Positions 1 to 7,648 are shown, counted from the first letter of the stretch. The stretch: 64,000 nt of DNA from JBIYSM02 sp044759095 (GCF_044759095.2 NZ_JBIYSM020000020.1:10384-74383), one strand, 5' to 3'. Made by a program: numbers and translations. The notes: generated by a model not told the origin, from the letters alone.

Positions 1-324
1 ATTCCGGATCCCACTGTTGTCATCCCTGCTGTGGAGGCATACCCCCGTCATACCAAAGTAGGCTTGATCTGCGCTACCATCCGCGGAGCAGAAGGGATGA
101 TTGACGATTTGCACAATGCCGGCATTACTCATCTGGATTTGCGGACCATTGAAGCCAACCACCCTGACGTCTTCGATCTTATCGCCAATTGCGACGTGGT
201 CTACATTTCCAAGCCGGGATACATGACAAGGCCGAACTTGTTGACCTTGCCCAAGGTAAAGGAATTCCGCGAAATTCCCGATCACCACGGTATCAATGAA
301 CTGCGAAAAATTGTGACCCAATAA
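1..324 (+). CDS. C-terminal part of an unidentified protein, possibly a regulator
   Basis: The reading frame is open from the first base and stops at TAA 322-324, so the start lies outside the window. The visible 107 residues have an alternating strand/helix look (VGLICATIRGAEGM, then CDVVYISKPGYM) that would suit a small-molecule-binding domain, for example the effector domain of a transcriptional regulator. No DNA-binding motif is visible in this part and I do not recognise the family with confidence. It sits 17 bp upstream of a DMT permease, so the two may be co-transcribed. Confidence 0.6.
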   Translation: MPDPTVVIPAVEAYPRHTKVGLICATIRGAEGMIDDLHNAGITHLDLRTIEANHPDVFDLIANCDVVYISKPGYMTRPNLLTLPKVKEFREIPDHHGINELRKIVTQ

Positions 325-341
325 AGAGAGAAGGTATTTTT

Positions 342-1247
342 GTGAGCAAAGCCAACCTGATGTTGATGGCTGCCGTAGTCCTCTGGGGAATCACCATCGT
401 TCCAACAAAGTGGGGGCTGGAGACATTTCCCCCGTTTACCCTGATGTTTTTGCGCTTGGTTTTGGCAAGCCTGATCTTTCTTCCATTTGCCTGGAAGAGA
501 GCGCAAGAGCGGTTGGGTACCATTTTGGTTCCCTGGGGGCGGATCGCGCTTCTCTCCTTTACCGGGGTGGCGGGCTACTTTTTATTCAACTCTGCCGGGG
601 TAGCCTTGACCAGCGGTGTACATGCGAGCATTATTTCCGCTTCGCTTCCGTTGTTTACGCTTCTCTTGGCCGCGTTTTATCTCAAAGAGACCATCACGGT
701 GCCGCAGTGGCTGGGCCTGTTTATGGGCACACTCGGCGTCCTGCTCATCACTGTCCAGTCCGATACGCAGCACGGCAGTTCTGTGCTGGGCGATTTGCTT
801 GTGCTGGCCAGTGAACTGATCTGGGCCATTTACGTGATTCAGATGAAGCGGCCGCAGGGAGAAGAACGGCTGCCCAGCGAGCTGTTTACCGCTTTGACCT
901 TGTTTATCGGCGGGATCATGATACTGCCTTTTGCGGCTGTTGAGACGTGGATCTACGGCTGGTCGGAGCTGACCCTAACATCGCTTTGGATTGTCGTGTT
1001 TCTTGTACTTGGTCCCACGATCATGGCGTACTGGCTGTGGAACAAAGGCATTGCCTCCACATCTGCTGCGCGCGCAGGCATCTATTTGAACGCGATGCCG
1101 CTGATCAGTGTCCTGGGGTCCGTCAGTCTGTTGGGGGAGCATCTCACCTGGAAGACGGTTTTTGGCGGAGTTCTGGTTCTCGTCGGGGTCTTTGGATCGG
1201 AGCGTGCCAAGCGGATTGAGCAGCCGGTCGCTGTTTCCACTGAGTAG
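342..1247 (+). CDS. DMT-superfamily (EamA) permease
   Basis: This 301-residue protein is hydrophobic throughout and has about ten membrane segments arranged as two EamA halves. The first half starts LMLMAAVVLWGITIVPTKWG and the second begins near residue 150 with LLVLASELIWAIYVIQMK, the duplicated layout of drug/metabolite exporters. The start is GTG at 342 with the site GAGAGAAGG a few bases upstream. The C-terminus is basic and cytoplasmic. The substrate cannot be told from sequence; members of the family export amino acids, nucleosides or other metabolites. It may be co-transcribed with the truncated gene before it. Confidence 0.9.
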   Translation: MSKANLMLMAAVVLWGITIVPTKWGLETFPPFTLMFLRLVLASLIFLPFAWKRAQERLGTILVPWGRIALLSFTGVAGYFLFNSAGVALTSGVHASIISASLPLFTLLLAAFYLKETITVPQWLGLFMGTLGVLLITVQSDTQHGSSVLGDLLVLASELIWAIYVIQMKRPQGEERLPSELFTALTLFIGGIMILPFAAVETWIYGWSELTLTSLWIVVFLVLGPTIMAYWLWNKGIASTSAARAGIYLNAMPLISVLGSVSLLGEHLTWKTVFGGVLVLVGVFGSERAKRIEQPVAVSTE

Positions 1248-1356
1248 ATGCCCACAGGATACCCGCTGATTTTTTCCATCAGTTAGACAGGTGTACCATT
1301 CCTTCATACCCTTCGCGACATACCTTGTAACTGTAACGACGCGAGGGGGTGAGGTA

Positions 1357-1572
1357 ATGAGCTGCGGATGCAAGAAATCCCATAAGCAAAGATGTCATTA
1401 CAAAAAATGCTGCAAGAAAAAGTACTACAAAAAACATTGCTACTATAAGCCTTACTACATGACCAAGTGCGATGAATATCACAAAGGATACGACTCCTCT
1501 TCTTCTGGTTCCTCTTCTTCCATGATGTATGGCTATCACCACAAGGGCTATGGCATGGACAGCCGTTACTAA
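1357..1572 (+). CDS. Small Cys/His/Lys/Tyr-rich protein, possibly a spore coat component
   Basis: The ATG at 1357 follows the strong site GAGGGGGTGAGG and gives 71 residues; an in-frame ATG at 1291 would add 22 residues but has a poorer site. The N-terminal half is packed with Cys, Lys and Tyr (MSCGCKKSHKQRCHYKKCC at the start), followed by a short Ser-rich linker and a His/Tyr/Gly tail. This composition recalls small cross-linked coat or crust proteins and could also bind metal. No known domain is recognisable. A strong terminator follows at once, so it is probably a single-gene transcript. Confidence 0.7.
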   Translation: MSCGCKKSHKQRCHYKKCCKKKYYKKHCYYKPYYMTKCDEYHKGYDSSSSGSSSSMMYGYHHKGYGMDSRY

Positions 1573-1575
1573 ACG

Positions 1576-1602
1576 GAAAAAGCGCCGCACAGGCGCTTTT
1601 TT
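1576..1602 (+). terminator. Intrinsic terminator
   Basis: The stem AGCGCC/GGCGCT with loop GCACA is flanked by an A-run and a T-run, so it could act in both directions. It ends the small Cys-rich gene. Confidence 0.85.
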
Positions 1603-1611
1603 GCTGTTCAG

Positions 1612-1653
1612 TGCGCAACTTTTGCCAGTTTTTGCGCAACTTTTGCCAGTTTT
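1612..1653 (+). repeat. 21-bp tandem direct repeat upstream of the DUF4870 gene
   Basis: The unit TGCGCAACTTTTGCCAGTTT occurs twice, starting at 1612 and 1633 (period 21 bp, two helical turns). It ends about 40 bp before the ATG of the next gene and contains TTGCGC and TTGCCA hexamers that could serve as -35 elements, so it may be a promoter/operator. Confidence 0.75.
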
Positions 1654-1693
1654 CGTAGTACAGTGAAGTAGAAGAACGCGAGGAGGCGTAAAC

Positions 1694-2047
1694 ATGGATC
1701 ATTATGTTCCCGGCAAAGAGGAACGGTTGTGGGCAACCATTGCGCACCTGTCCGCTTTTTGTGGTTTTATCTTTCCGCTCGGTAACGTTCTGGGGCCGTT
1801 GATCGTCTGGTTGATCAAGCGGGAGGAGGGCCCCTTTGTCGACCATCAGGGAAAAGAGGCGCTCAACTTTGGCATCAGCGTTGCATTGTACGCGGTCATC
1901 AGCTACATCCTGGTGTTTGTACTGATTGGCGTCCTGATGCTGATCGCCTTGGGAATCTTCTGGATCGTCGTACTGATCCTGGCCGCTGTTCGGACGAATG
2001 ATGGCAGGCCGTACCGCTATCCGCTTTCGATTCGTTTTATCAAGTAA
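1694..2047 (+). CDS. DUF4870 family membrane protein
   Basis: The protein has 117 residues with three or four hydrophobic segments. The order typical of DUF4870 is present: an N-terminal EERLWATIAHLSAF, a first helix ending GPLIVWLIKREEGPFVDHQGKEALNF, and two closely spaced C-terminal helices before a short basic tail. The start ATG follows GAGGAGGCG. The molecular function of the family is unknown; members are small inner-membrane proteins of Bacillales and other bacteria. It is probably monocistronic, with a weak terminator downstream. Confidence 0.9.
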   Translation: MDHYVPGKEERLWATIAHLSAFCGFIFPLGNVLGPLIVWLIKREEGPFVDHQGKEALNFGISVALYAVISYILVFVLIGVLMLIALGIFWIVVLILAAVRTNDGRPYRYPLSIRFIK

Positions 2048-2062
2048 GGGCAACAGAACGAG

Positions 2063-2090
2063 GCCGGTCCATACGGGAACGGTCTTTTTT
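2063..2090 (+). terminator. Probable terminator
   Basis: An imperfect GC-rich hairpin (CCGGTCC, loop ATAC, GGGAACGG) is followed by TCTTTTTT. It lies just after the DUF4870 gene. Confidence 0.6.
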
Positions 2091-2188
2091 CATTAATGGA
2101 AAATTGATACATTTTTCTGAAAGAAACAGGATTGAAACAGGGAGGCAGCGAAATACAATGTAGGATGAAGTGTGAAAGGAGGTCGTGT

Positions 2189-3361
2189 ATGTTAACCGGC
2201 ATTACCGTTGTCGACTTTACCCGTCATTTGCCCGGTCCGTATTGTACGATGCGGCTGGCTGACCTGGGTGCGGAGGTCATCAAAGTAGAGGCGTACCCGT
2301 TGGGGGACCCTGGGCGCACGATGGGGCCGAAAATCCGCGAGACGGGTGCTCTGTATCTCAGCTCCAACCGAAACAAGCGAAGCGTAGCGCTCAATTTGCG
2401 CTCAGCGGAAGGAAGAGAGCTCGCCTTTTTGCTCGCCCGGCAGGCCGATGTGGTAGTGGAAAGCTTTCGCCCCGGGGTGATGCATCACCTGGGTCTCGAC
2501 TATGCCCGATTAAAGCAGGTTCATCCGCAGATTGTCTACTGTTCGGTCACCGGTTACGGCCAAGACGGAGCCATGCACCAGCTTGGCGGTCACGACCTCA
2601 ACTACCAGGCCGTCAGCGGTTTTCTCTCAACGATTCGCGACGGGGAAGGGCGACCCGTCATCTCGGAGGTTCCCATCGCCGATTACGCGGTGGGGTTGTA
2701 CGCAGCCGAGCAGATTTGCGCGGCTCTCGTTCAGCGGTCGACCAGAGGAACGGGAGCGTATCTCGACGTCGCCTCGACGGACCTGCTCGCCTCCTGGATG
2801 GGGATGCATGCATCCCTGATCCATCACGGCCAGGAGAGGGATATGCAACAGTTTCTCAAGGGACTGCTCGCCTACAACGCATACGAGACGGCAGACGGTC
2901 GCTTCGTTGCTTTGGCCGCACTCGAAGAAAAGTTCTGGCAAAACTTCTGCCGGGCAGTGGGGCGGGAGGACTGGGAGACGCTTCATGGCGCAAGCATTTC
3001 TGATTGTCCCGAGGTGTACGACGAGATGAAAGCGCTTTTTTTGACCCGGACGCAGGCGGAATGGAACGAACTGGGCAGCGAGGTAGACTGCTGTCTGACT
3101 TCCGTCGAGGAAATCGATACCTGGGCGGAGAGTCCCTATGTCGCAAGCCGGGCGGTGACGTTCACGCTTCCGTATGAGGAAACGACCGAGACGCTGCAGG
3201 TTAGAACGGAGCAGTACAGATCGCTGCAGACCATGACACCGCCTCCTTCCTGCGGCGAGCACACGCGTGAAGTGTTGAGAGAAAAGCTGCTTTGTACAGA
3301 TGAACAACTGGACGCACTCGTTCGCAGGGGGATCATCCCCCAGGAAAGGAGCAAAATTTGA
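2189..3361 (+). CDS. CaiB/BaiF family CoA-transferase (family III)
   Basis: This is a family III CoA-transferase of 390 residues, the group that moves CoA between carboxylic acids. The N-terminal motif LTGITVVDFTRHLPGPYCTM, then LGAEVIKVEAYPLGDPGR and NRNKRSVALNLRS, are typical, as is GYGQDG further on. The ATG at 2189 is chosen because AAAGGAGGT lies 6 bp before it; the open frame extends 19 codons further upstream without a site. Its TGA overlaps the start of the enoyl-CoA hydratase gene, and an acyl-CoA ligase follows, so the three genes form an acyl-CoA activation and degradation unit. The acid used is not evident. Confidence 0.9.
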   Translation: MLTGITVVDFTRHLPGPYCTMRLADLGAEVIKVEAYPLGDPGRTMGPKIRETGALYLSSNRNKRSVALNLRSAEGRELAFLLARQADVVVESFRPGVMHHLGLDYARLKQVHPQIVYCSVTGYGQDGAMHQLGGHDLNYQAVSGFLSTIRDGEGRPVISEVPIADYAVGLYAAEQICAALVQRSTRGTGAYLDVASTDLLASWMGMHASLIHHGQERDMQQFLKGLLAYNAYETADGRFVALAALEEKFWQNFCRAVGREDWETLHGASISDCPEVYDEMKALFLTRTQAEWNELGSEVDCCLTSVEEIDTWAESPYVASRAVTFTLPYEETTETLQVRTEQYRSLQTMTPPPSCGEHTREVLREKLLCTDEQLDALVRRGIIPQERSKI

Positions 3362-4122
3362 TGGAACAGGTCCAAACCCAACCCGTTTTGACAGAAGTGA
3401 AAGAGGGCGTCTTTACGATTACGCTGAACCGGCCGCAAGTGTTGAATGCCATGACCTTGGAGATGTTCAGTGACTTGCGGAAAGCAATTGCCCAGGCTGC
3501 AAACCACGCAGAAGCGGAAGTCGTCCTGCTTAGAGGAGCGGGTGGAAATTTCTGCTCGGGAGCGGACTTGAGCGTGCTGGCAAAACTGAGCAAGCCGGAG
3601 GAAGCAGATGTCTCACTGACGCTGATCAACGACTTTTTGATGCAGCTTCATTACATGAACAAGCCTGTTGTTGCCCTGATCGAAGGGGTTGCAGTAGGGG
3701 CCGGCCTCAATCTGGCGCTGCACGCCGACTTTGTCGTGGCCACCACGGACGCCGTGCTGCAGGAGCCGTTCGTACATATCGGCTTGACCACAGACTTTGG
3801 CGGGACCTATTTGCTACCCCGACTCGTAGGGATGGCGCAGGCAAAACGCCTGGCTCTTCTGGGAGAAAAAGTCTCCGGCAAAGAAGCGGAGCGGATCGGT
3901 CTGATCTACAAGGCGGTCGAAGCCGAGACAATCGAACAGGAGGTGAACCAGTTGATTGCCGCCCTGCGCCGCTTGCCAAGACAGGCGCTGTCCAAGACAA
4001 AAGAGGGCTTGGAAAAGGGCGTCGAGCTTACGCTTGAGCAGGTGCTCGCCTGGGAGAAGGCGCAACAACCTTCTCTGATCCTGCATCCAGACTTTCAGAA
4101 TCTGGTTCAGGCAAAATTATAA
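3361..4122 (+). CDS. Enoyl-CoA hydratase/isomerase family protein
   Basis: A crotonase-fold protein of 253 residues. GGNFCSGADLSVL provides the first oxyanion-hole segment and GVAVGAGLNLALHADFVVA the second. At the active site the usual hydratase glutamates are not obvious; the segment QEPFVHIGLTTDFGGTYLLP looks more like the PaaG-type branch, so isomerase or other crotonase chemistry is possible. The ATG at 3361 shares its A with the stop of the CoA-transferase gene (TGATG); a TTG at 3358 is an alternative. Translational coupling with the CoA-transferase is likely. Confidence 0.88.
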   Translation: MEQVQTQPVLTEVKEGVFTITLNRPQVLNAMTLEMFSDLRKAIAQAANHAEAEVVLLRGAGGNFCSGADLSVLAKLSKPEEADVSLTLINDFLMQLHYMNKPVVALIEGVAVGAGLNLALHADFVVATTDAVLQEPFVHIGLTTDFGGTYLLPRLVGMAQAKRLALLGEKVSGKEAERIGLIYKAVEAETIEQEVNQLIAALRRLPRQALSKTKEGLEKGVELTLEQVLAWEKAQQPSLILHPDFQNLVQAKL

Positions 4123-4140
4123 AGAAAGTAAAGCACCCTG

Positions 4141-4242
4141 GGACGTTAGCTCGAGGTTGTATCGCCACTAAGAGGTACCCTGCGGGCACCTGGGTGTGGC
4201 ATCGCAAGGACGTTAGCTCGAGGTAGTATCGCCACTAAGAGG
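4141..4242 (+). repeat. 35-bp direct repeat pair in the leader of the acyl-CoA ligase gene
   Basis: The sequence starting GGACGTTAGCTCGAGGT and ending CGCCACTAAGAGG occurs at 4141-4175 and again at 4208-4242 with one mismatch (T/A). The copies are 67 bp apart and fill the gap between the hydratase and ligase genes. The second copy ends inside the ligase ribosome binding site. Confidence 0.85.
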
Positions 4243-4255
4243 GGGGATTTCGTTC

Positions 4256-5818
4256 ATGGTCATTACGCAGACTTTGGCCAATCAGGTGAAATGCCGTCCG
4301 AACAAAACAGCTGTTCTGGACGGAGATCGTTCTTACACGTACCGGGAGTTTGGCGATCGCGTGAGCCGTCTCGCAGGTGCGCTGGAACAAGCGGGGGTCG
4401 AACAGGGAGATCGGGTCGCCCTTTTGATGCTGAACGAATTTCGCTATCTCGAGATCCTTTACGCTGTTACAATGCTCGGTGCCGTCGCCGTGCCGTTGAA
4501 CGTGCGTCTGTCACCGGGAGAGGTTTGTTTCATCCTCCAGGACTCCGGTTCCAAGTTCCTTTTTCTTCACCGCGAGTTTTTGCCGCTGGTGGAGAAGCTG
4601 AAAGGGGAAGTGGCTTGCATTGAGCAGTACATCCTGTGTGAAGACATGGAAGCGCCTGCGGATGTGACAGGTTACGAACCCTTCCTGGAGACGGGGGAAT
4701 CCCTTCCGCTCGTCTGCCGCGCGGAGGAAGACGACGTGGCCGGAATCTTTTACACGGGTGGAACTACCGGGATGCCCAAGGGCGTAATGCTGACGCACCG
4801 CAACCTATTAAGCAACGCCTATAATGTCGGCCTGGCTCTTAGCTACACGTCGGCAGAGGTGTACCTTCACGCAGGTCCGATGTTCCACCTTGCCGACGGC
4901 GCGTCCACCTTTGCCATTACGGTAGTGGGCGGGACCCATGCACACATTCGCTTCTTTGAGCCGACCGCCACATTGAAGGCAGTGGAGCGCTTCCGCGTGA
5001 CCAGCAGCCTGCTGGTGCCGACGATGATCAACATGCTGATCAATACGCCAACGATCAAGGATTACGACCTGTCCAGCTGGCGCAAAGTGCTGTACGGCGC
5101 ATCCCCTTGCCCGCCCGAGGTACTGAAAAAGGCGAAGCAGTTTCTGCCGATTCAATTTTTCCAGGGATACGGCTTGACCGAAGCGTCGCCGGTCCTCACC
5201 TTCCTGATGGCGGAAGATCATGTCACGGAAGGAGAGGACCATCTGGTTGCCCGCCTTGCCTCTTGCGGCCAACCGCTGTCTGGTGTGGAAGTCCGCTGTG
5301 TCAACGGGCTCGGTGAGGACGTGAAGCCGGGAGAAGTGGGCGAAATTATCGCCAGAGGCGCCAACGTCATGAAGGGCTACTGGAACCGACCGGAAGAGAC
5401 AGCTTCAGCGATCAAGGACGGCTGGCTGTACACAGGGGATATGGCGACGGTGGATGAGGAAAACTTCTTTTTTATCGTGGATCGCAAAAAGGACATGATC
5501 ATCACAGGCGGCGAAAACGTCTACTCCGTCGAAGTGGAAAATATCATCTACACCCACCCGGCCGTGCTGGAAGCGGCGGTCGTTGGCGTGCCTGACGAGA
5601 AATGGGGAGAGGCGGTCAAGGCGATTGTCGTAGTAAAGAAAGACCAGCAGCTGACGGAGGAAGACTTGATTGCACACTGCCGACAGTACCTGGCGAACTA
5701 CAAGGTGCCGAAATCGGTTGATCTGGTTGCCGAATTGCCCAAGAGCGGAGCAGGAAAAATATTGAAGCGCAACTTGCGCGATTCGTATTGGTCCGGACAA
5801 ACCCGAAAAGTGAACTGA
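4256..5818 (+). CDS. Acyl-CoA ligase (AMP-binding, class I adenylate-forming)
   Basis: This 520-residue enzyme activates a carboxylic acid with ATP and CoA. The AMP-binding P-loop is FYTGGTTGMPKGVMLTH, the A5 motif is GYGLTEASP, the hinge region is YTGDMATVDEENFFFIVDRK, and the catalytic lysine lies in the C-terminal PKSGAGKILKRNLR. Length and motif order fit medium- or long-chain acyl-CoA synthetases. The ATG follows AGAGGGGGG. It lies downstream of the CoA-transferase and hydratase genes and ends at double terminators, so the three probably form one catabolic operon. The chain length or aromatic nature of the substrate is unknown. Confidence 0.92.
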   Translation: MVITQTLANQVKCRPNKTAVLDGDRSYTYREFGDRVSRLAGALEQAGVEQGDRVALLMLNEFRYLEILYAVTMLGAVAVPLNVRLSPGEVCFILQDSGSKFLFLHREFLPLVEKLKGEVACIEQYILCEDMEAPADVTGYEPFLETGESLPLVCRAEEDDVAGIFYTGGTTGMPKGVMLTHRNLLSNAYNVGLALSYTSAEVYLHAGPMFHLADGASTFAITVVGGTHAHIRFFEPTATLKAVERFRVTSSLLVPTMINMLINTPTIKDYDLSSWRKVLYGASPCPPEVLKKAKQFLPIQFFQGYGLTEASPVLTFLMAEDHVTEGEDHLVARLASCGQPLSGVEVRCVNGLGEDVKPGEVGEIIARGANVMKGYWNRPEETASAIKDGWLYTGDMATVDEENFFFIVDRKKDMIITGGENVYSVEVENIIYTHPAVLEAAVVGVPDEKWGEAVKAIVVVKKDQQLTEEDLIAHCRQYLANYKVPKSVDLVAELPKSGAGKILKRNLRDSYWSGQTRKVN

Positions 5819-5845
5819 TGAAATCCCCCTTGCCAACGACATAAA

Positions 5846-5898
5846 AAAAGCTTCTGTCGAAGCCCTTTCGTAGAAGCTGGTTCTTCCTTAGAGGAAGC
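5846..5898 (+). terminator. Terminator after the acyl-CoA ligase gene
   Basis: An A-run and AGCTTCT are followed by a matching AGAAGCT and, further on, GGAAGCTTTTTA, which allows two alternative hairpins. The second ends in a T-run. Confidence 0.7.
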
Positions 5899-5972
5899 TT
5901 TTTATGCGTTCCGGAAAGTGTAAGACACTGATGCGTTAACGCTGCATCAAACTTAAACTTTCCTGCACGATC

Positions 5973-6003
5973 AAAAAACGCCGAGTTTTTCGGCGTTTTT
6001 TTG
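5973..6003. terminator. Bidirectional terminator between convergent genes
   Basis: The hairpin AAAAACGCCGAG...CGGCGTTTTTTT is symmetrical and sits between the ligase gene and the convergent Gmad2-like gene. Confidence 0.85.
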
Positions 6004-6007
6004 CTCT

Positions 6008-6472
6008 TTATCGCAGCGGTATGTGCAGCTGATGGATGCGGTGACCCTTCGCTGCACTTTCTTCAAAAAGAACGAGGGTAAGCGTGTCCGTAGTGGTTTT
6101 CGGCAGGTTCAGGTTGATTTCAAACTTCCCCCATCCAAGACCGCCTGCGCTAGCCTGGACAAAGCTGTTGATCAGTTCCTGCTGACCGTCCGCCACAACA
6201 TAACAAATATTCCCTTCCATTACTCGTGCCTCTCCTTGGACCACGTACTGATTGGGAGCGGTTTTACTCACGGTAAGGTTGCGAAACGACTCGTTCTCGT
6301 ATCCCTTTTCGTCTGTTGACTCGTGTTGCGGCTTGGTCACTTCCGCCATAGCGGGAATCACTCCGCAAACGACGAAAAACCCGATTGCAAAAAGCTGTGC
6401 CAGAAGCTTTATGGATATCCCCTCCAATGCCTGATTGCAGGTATTAGCATGAGCATTTTGTCCGTGTATCAT
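6008..6472 (-). CDS. Secreted protein with a Gmad2-like Ig domain
   Basis: Coordinates run to the first in-frame ATG (6472), but that ATG has no ribosome binding site. A better reading starts at ATA 6412-6410, six bases after GGAGGGG; this gives a 134-residue protein opening with a textbook signal peptide, KLLAQLFAIGFFVVCG, cleaved near AMA/EV. The mature part (NLTVSKTAPNQYVVQGEARV, and a C-terminal FEESAAKGHR segment) looks like the Gmad2 immunoglobulin-like domain found in exported Bacillales proteins, some linked to germination. The gene is convergent with the acyl-CoA ligase gene. Family assignment is moderate. Confidence 0.75.
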   Translation of the reverse strand: MIHGQNAHANTCNQALEGISIKLLAQLFAIGFFVVCGVIPAMAEVTKPQHESTDEKGYENESFRNLTVSKTAPNQYVVQGEARVMEGNICYVVADGQQELINSFVQASAGGLGWGKFEINLNLPKTTTDTLTLVLFEESAAKGHRIHQLHIPLR

Positions 6473-6596
6473 GCAAATCGATGGATGAACGAACAGTTGG
6501 GGAGTTTTTTCATTGAGATTGAAAGGTCCTTGTGGTACTATTACGAGTGTAAGGATCCTGCGATGTACGTTATGGCTTACTATGTTTTTAACCTTG

Positions 6597-6722
6597 AGTG
6601 TTTCTAGGGAGACAGAACTTCGCGGCGTATGTCAGGCCCACCTCCGAAAGGACGCATGGGAAGGCAGAAATGCGGACGGGTCACCCACCTGTGTGAGTTG
6701 CAGGTTAAAGAAACATGAGGCT
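6597..6722 (+). ncRNA. Candidate structured RNA, type unassigned (6S-like?)
   Basis: No convincing gene occupies about 6473-6765. Within it, GTGTTTCT at about 6608 can pair with AGAAACAT at about 6708, and CCTT before it with GAGG after it, closing a region that holds a hairpin (CCCACCTCC-GAA-AGG...TGGG) and a second one, ACCTG...CAGGT, next to a CACCCACC motif. A TATGTT -10-like hexamer lies just upstream, and a terminator at 6766-6799 lies downstream. Size and the long closing stem recall 6S RNA, but I could not match it to a known consensus. The strand is inferred from the -10-like hexamer only. Confidence 0.35.
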
Positions 6723-6765
6723 GGACGGCAGAGCGGGGCATGAATTTTCACAGTGAATAAAAAAA

Positions 6766-6799
6766 GGGTCAGGATACTCGTCCTGACCCTTTTTGCCTG
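6766..6799. terminator. Bidirectional terminator
   Basis: The hairpin AAAAAGGGTCAGGA...TCCTGACCCTTTTT is strong and symmetrical. It ends the minus-strand Q/N-rich gene and could also end a plus-strand transcript from the RNA candidate. Confidence 0.9.
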
Positions 6800-6812
6800 C
6801 CAGTAACCGATG

Positions 6813-7223
6813 TTACTGCGGGTTTTGTTTCTGATTCTGCCATTGATTTTGATTTTGGTCCTGTTCGTCCCTGCGGCTTACAATCGTCAGGTTGTTTTCC
6901 AAATCCTTGGTTTCCTTGGCGTCCTGAATGATTTGATACATTTGCAGGAAGGTCGCCTTCTGTCCTTCCGGGACCCCTTTTATGCGCACGGTCATTTCCT
7001 GAGGGCCGTTCTGTCCGTTCTGACCGCCGTTTTGGTTTTTCTTCTGCCCGCCGGAATCCCCGAGAAAACTGAGGAACATGGACTCGTCGTTCTGATCTGC
7101 TTGATCCTGCTGATACAGACTTTGGTTTTGATCCTGCTGGCTGCCTTGGTTGTTTTGCTGTTCCGAATCAAAAAGAACGTTAAACTCGTTCAAATCCGTT
7201 TGGATGATTCCGATGACATTCAT
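6813..7223 (-). CDS. Q/N-rich protein of unknown function
   Basis: The 136-residue protein has a short ordered N-terminus (MNVIGIIQTDLNEFNVLFDS), a low-complexity Gln/Asn/Asp tract over about residues 22-47, a second Gly/Gln/Asn stretch near 60-73, an ordered middle (EMTVRIKGVPEGQKATFLQM, then a helix), and a Q/N tail. AAGGAGT precedes the ATG at a good distance. There is no signal peptide or membrane segment. I do not recognise the family. The DUF2512 gene lies upstream on the same strand and may share its transcript. Confidence 0.75.
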   Translation of the reverse strand: MNVIGIIQTDLNEFNVLFDSEQQNNQGSQQDQNQSLYQQDQADQNDESMFLSFLGDSGGQKKNQNGGQNGQNGPQEMTVRIKGVPEGQKATFLQMYQIIQDAKETKDLENNLTIVSRRDEQDQNQNQWQNQKQNPQ

Positions 7224-7261
7224 GTGGGAACTCCTTTCCGTACGTATTCTGGAACAGCCGG

Positions 7262-7606
7262 TTAGCCTGGATGCTTCGAATGGTGAACGCCCCGCCGCTG
7301 CAGATAGTCATGGAAAAAGTACTCCACGACAGAGATGGCAAAGGCAGTCAAGAATAGACCGGACAGGCGAAAGGGCTGAAAAAAGACTACGCTTGCAATC
7401 CACAGCAAGGAAAACGTCAGAAGAAAGTCGGCTGTGCTGGCAAACGTATTATTGGTTTTCGGGAGGATGACCAGATCCCCCAGCACATAGGCAAACAGCG
7501 TGACGAAAATACTTGTCAACAGCGCGAACGTGAGTGATGTTCCCGACCACAAAAGCCCAGGAACGGCGACGACGCCGTTGAAAATGAGCTTCAGTAGGAT
7601 GTTCAA
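7262..7606 (-). CDS. DUF2512 family (YndM-like) membrane protein
   Basis: Four hydrophobic helices fill the 114 residues. LKLIFNGVVAVPGLLW and the central FVTLFAYVLGDLVILPKTNN are characteristic of DUF2512. The C-terminus is basic with several His residues. AAAGGAGGTG precedes the ATG. Its function is unknown; relatives are common in spore formers. The nearest upstream gene on this strand is rqcH, about 40 bp away, so read-through is possible. Confidence 0.85.
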   Translation of the reverse strand: MNILLKLIFNGVVAVPGLLWSGTSLTFALLTSIFVTLFAYVLGDLVILPKTNNTFASTADFLLTFSLLWIASVVFFQPFRLSGLFLTAFAISVVEYFFHDYLQRRGVHHSKHPG

Positions 7607-7648
7607 GGAACGAACACCTCCTTTCCTGCTCTTAGTATGAGCCTTGCC

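Noticed and set aside
4141..4242. T-box riboswitch before the acyl-CoA ligase gene, because of GAGGTAGTATCGCC and GGGTGTGGCATCGC
   Set aside because: The match to the T-box consensus is poor, there is no terminator or specifier stem, and the whole interval is only 133 bp.
6600..6720. c-di-GMP riboswitch, suggested by GAAAGGACGCA
   Set aside because: The order and spacing of the conserved aptamer elements do not fit, and no gene follows on the same strand.
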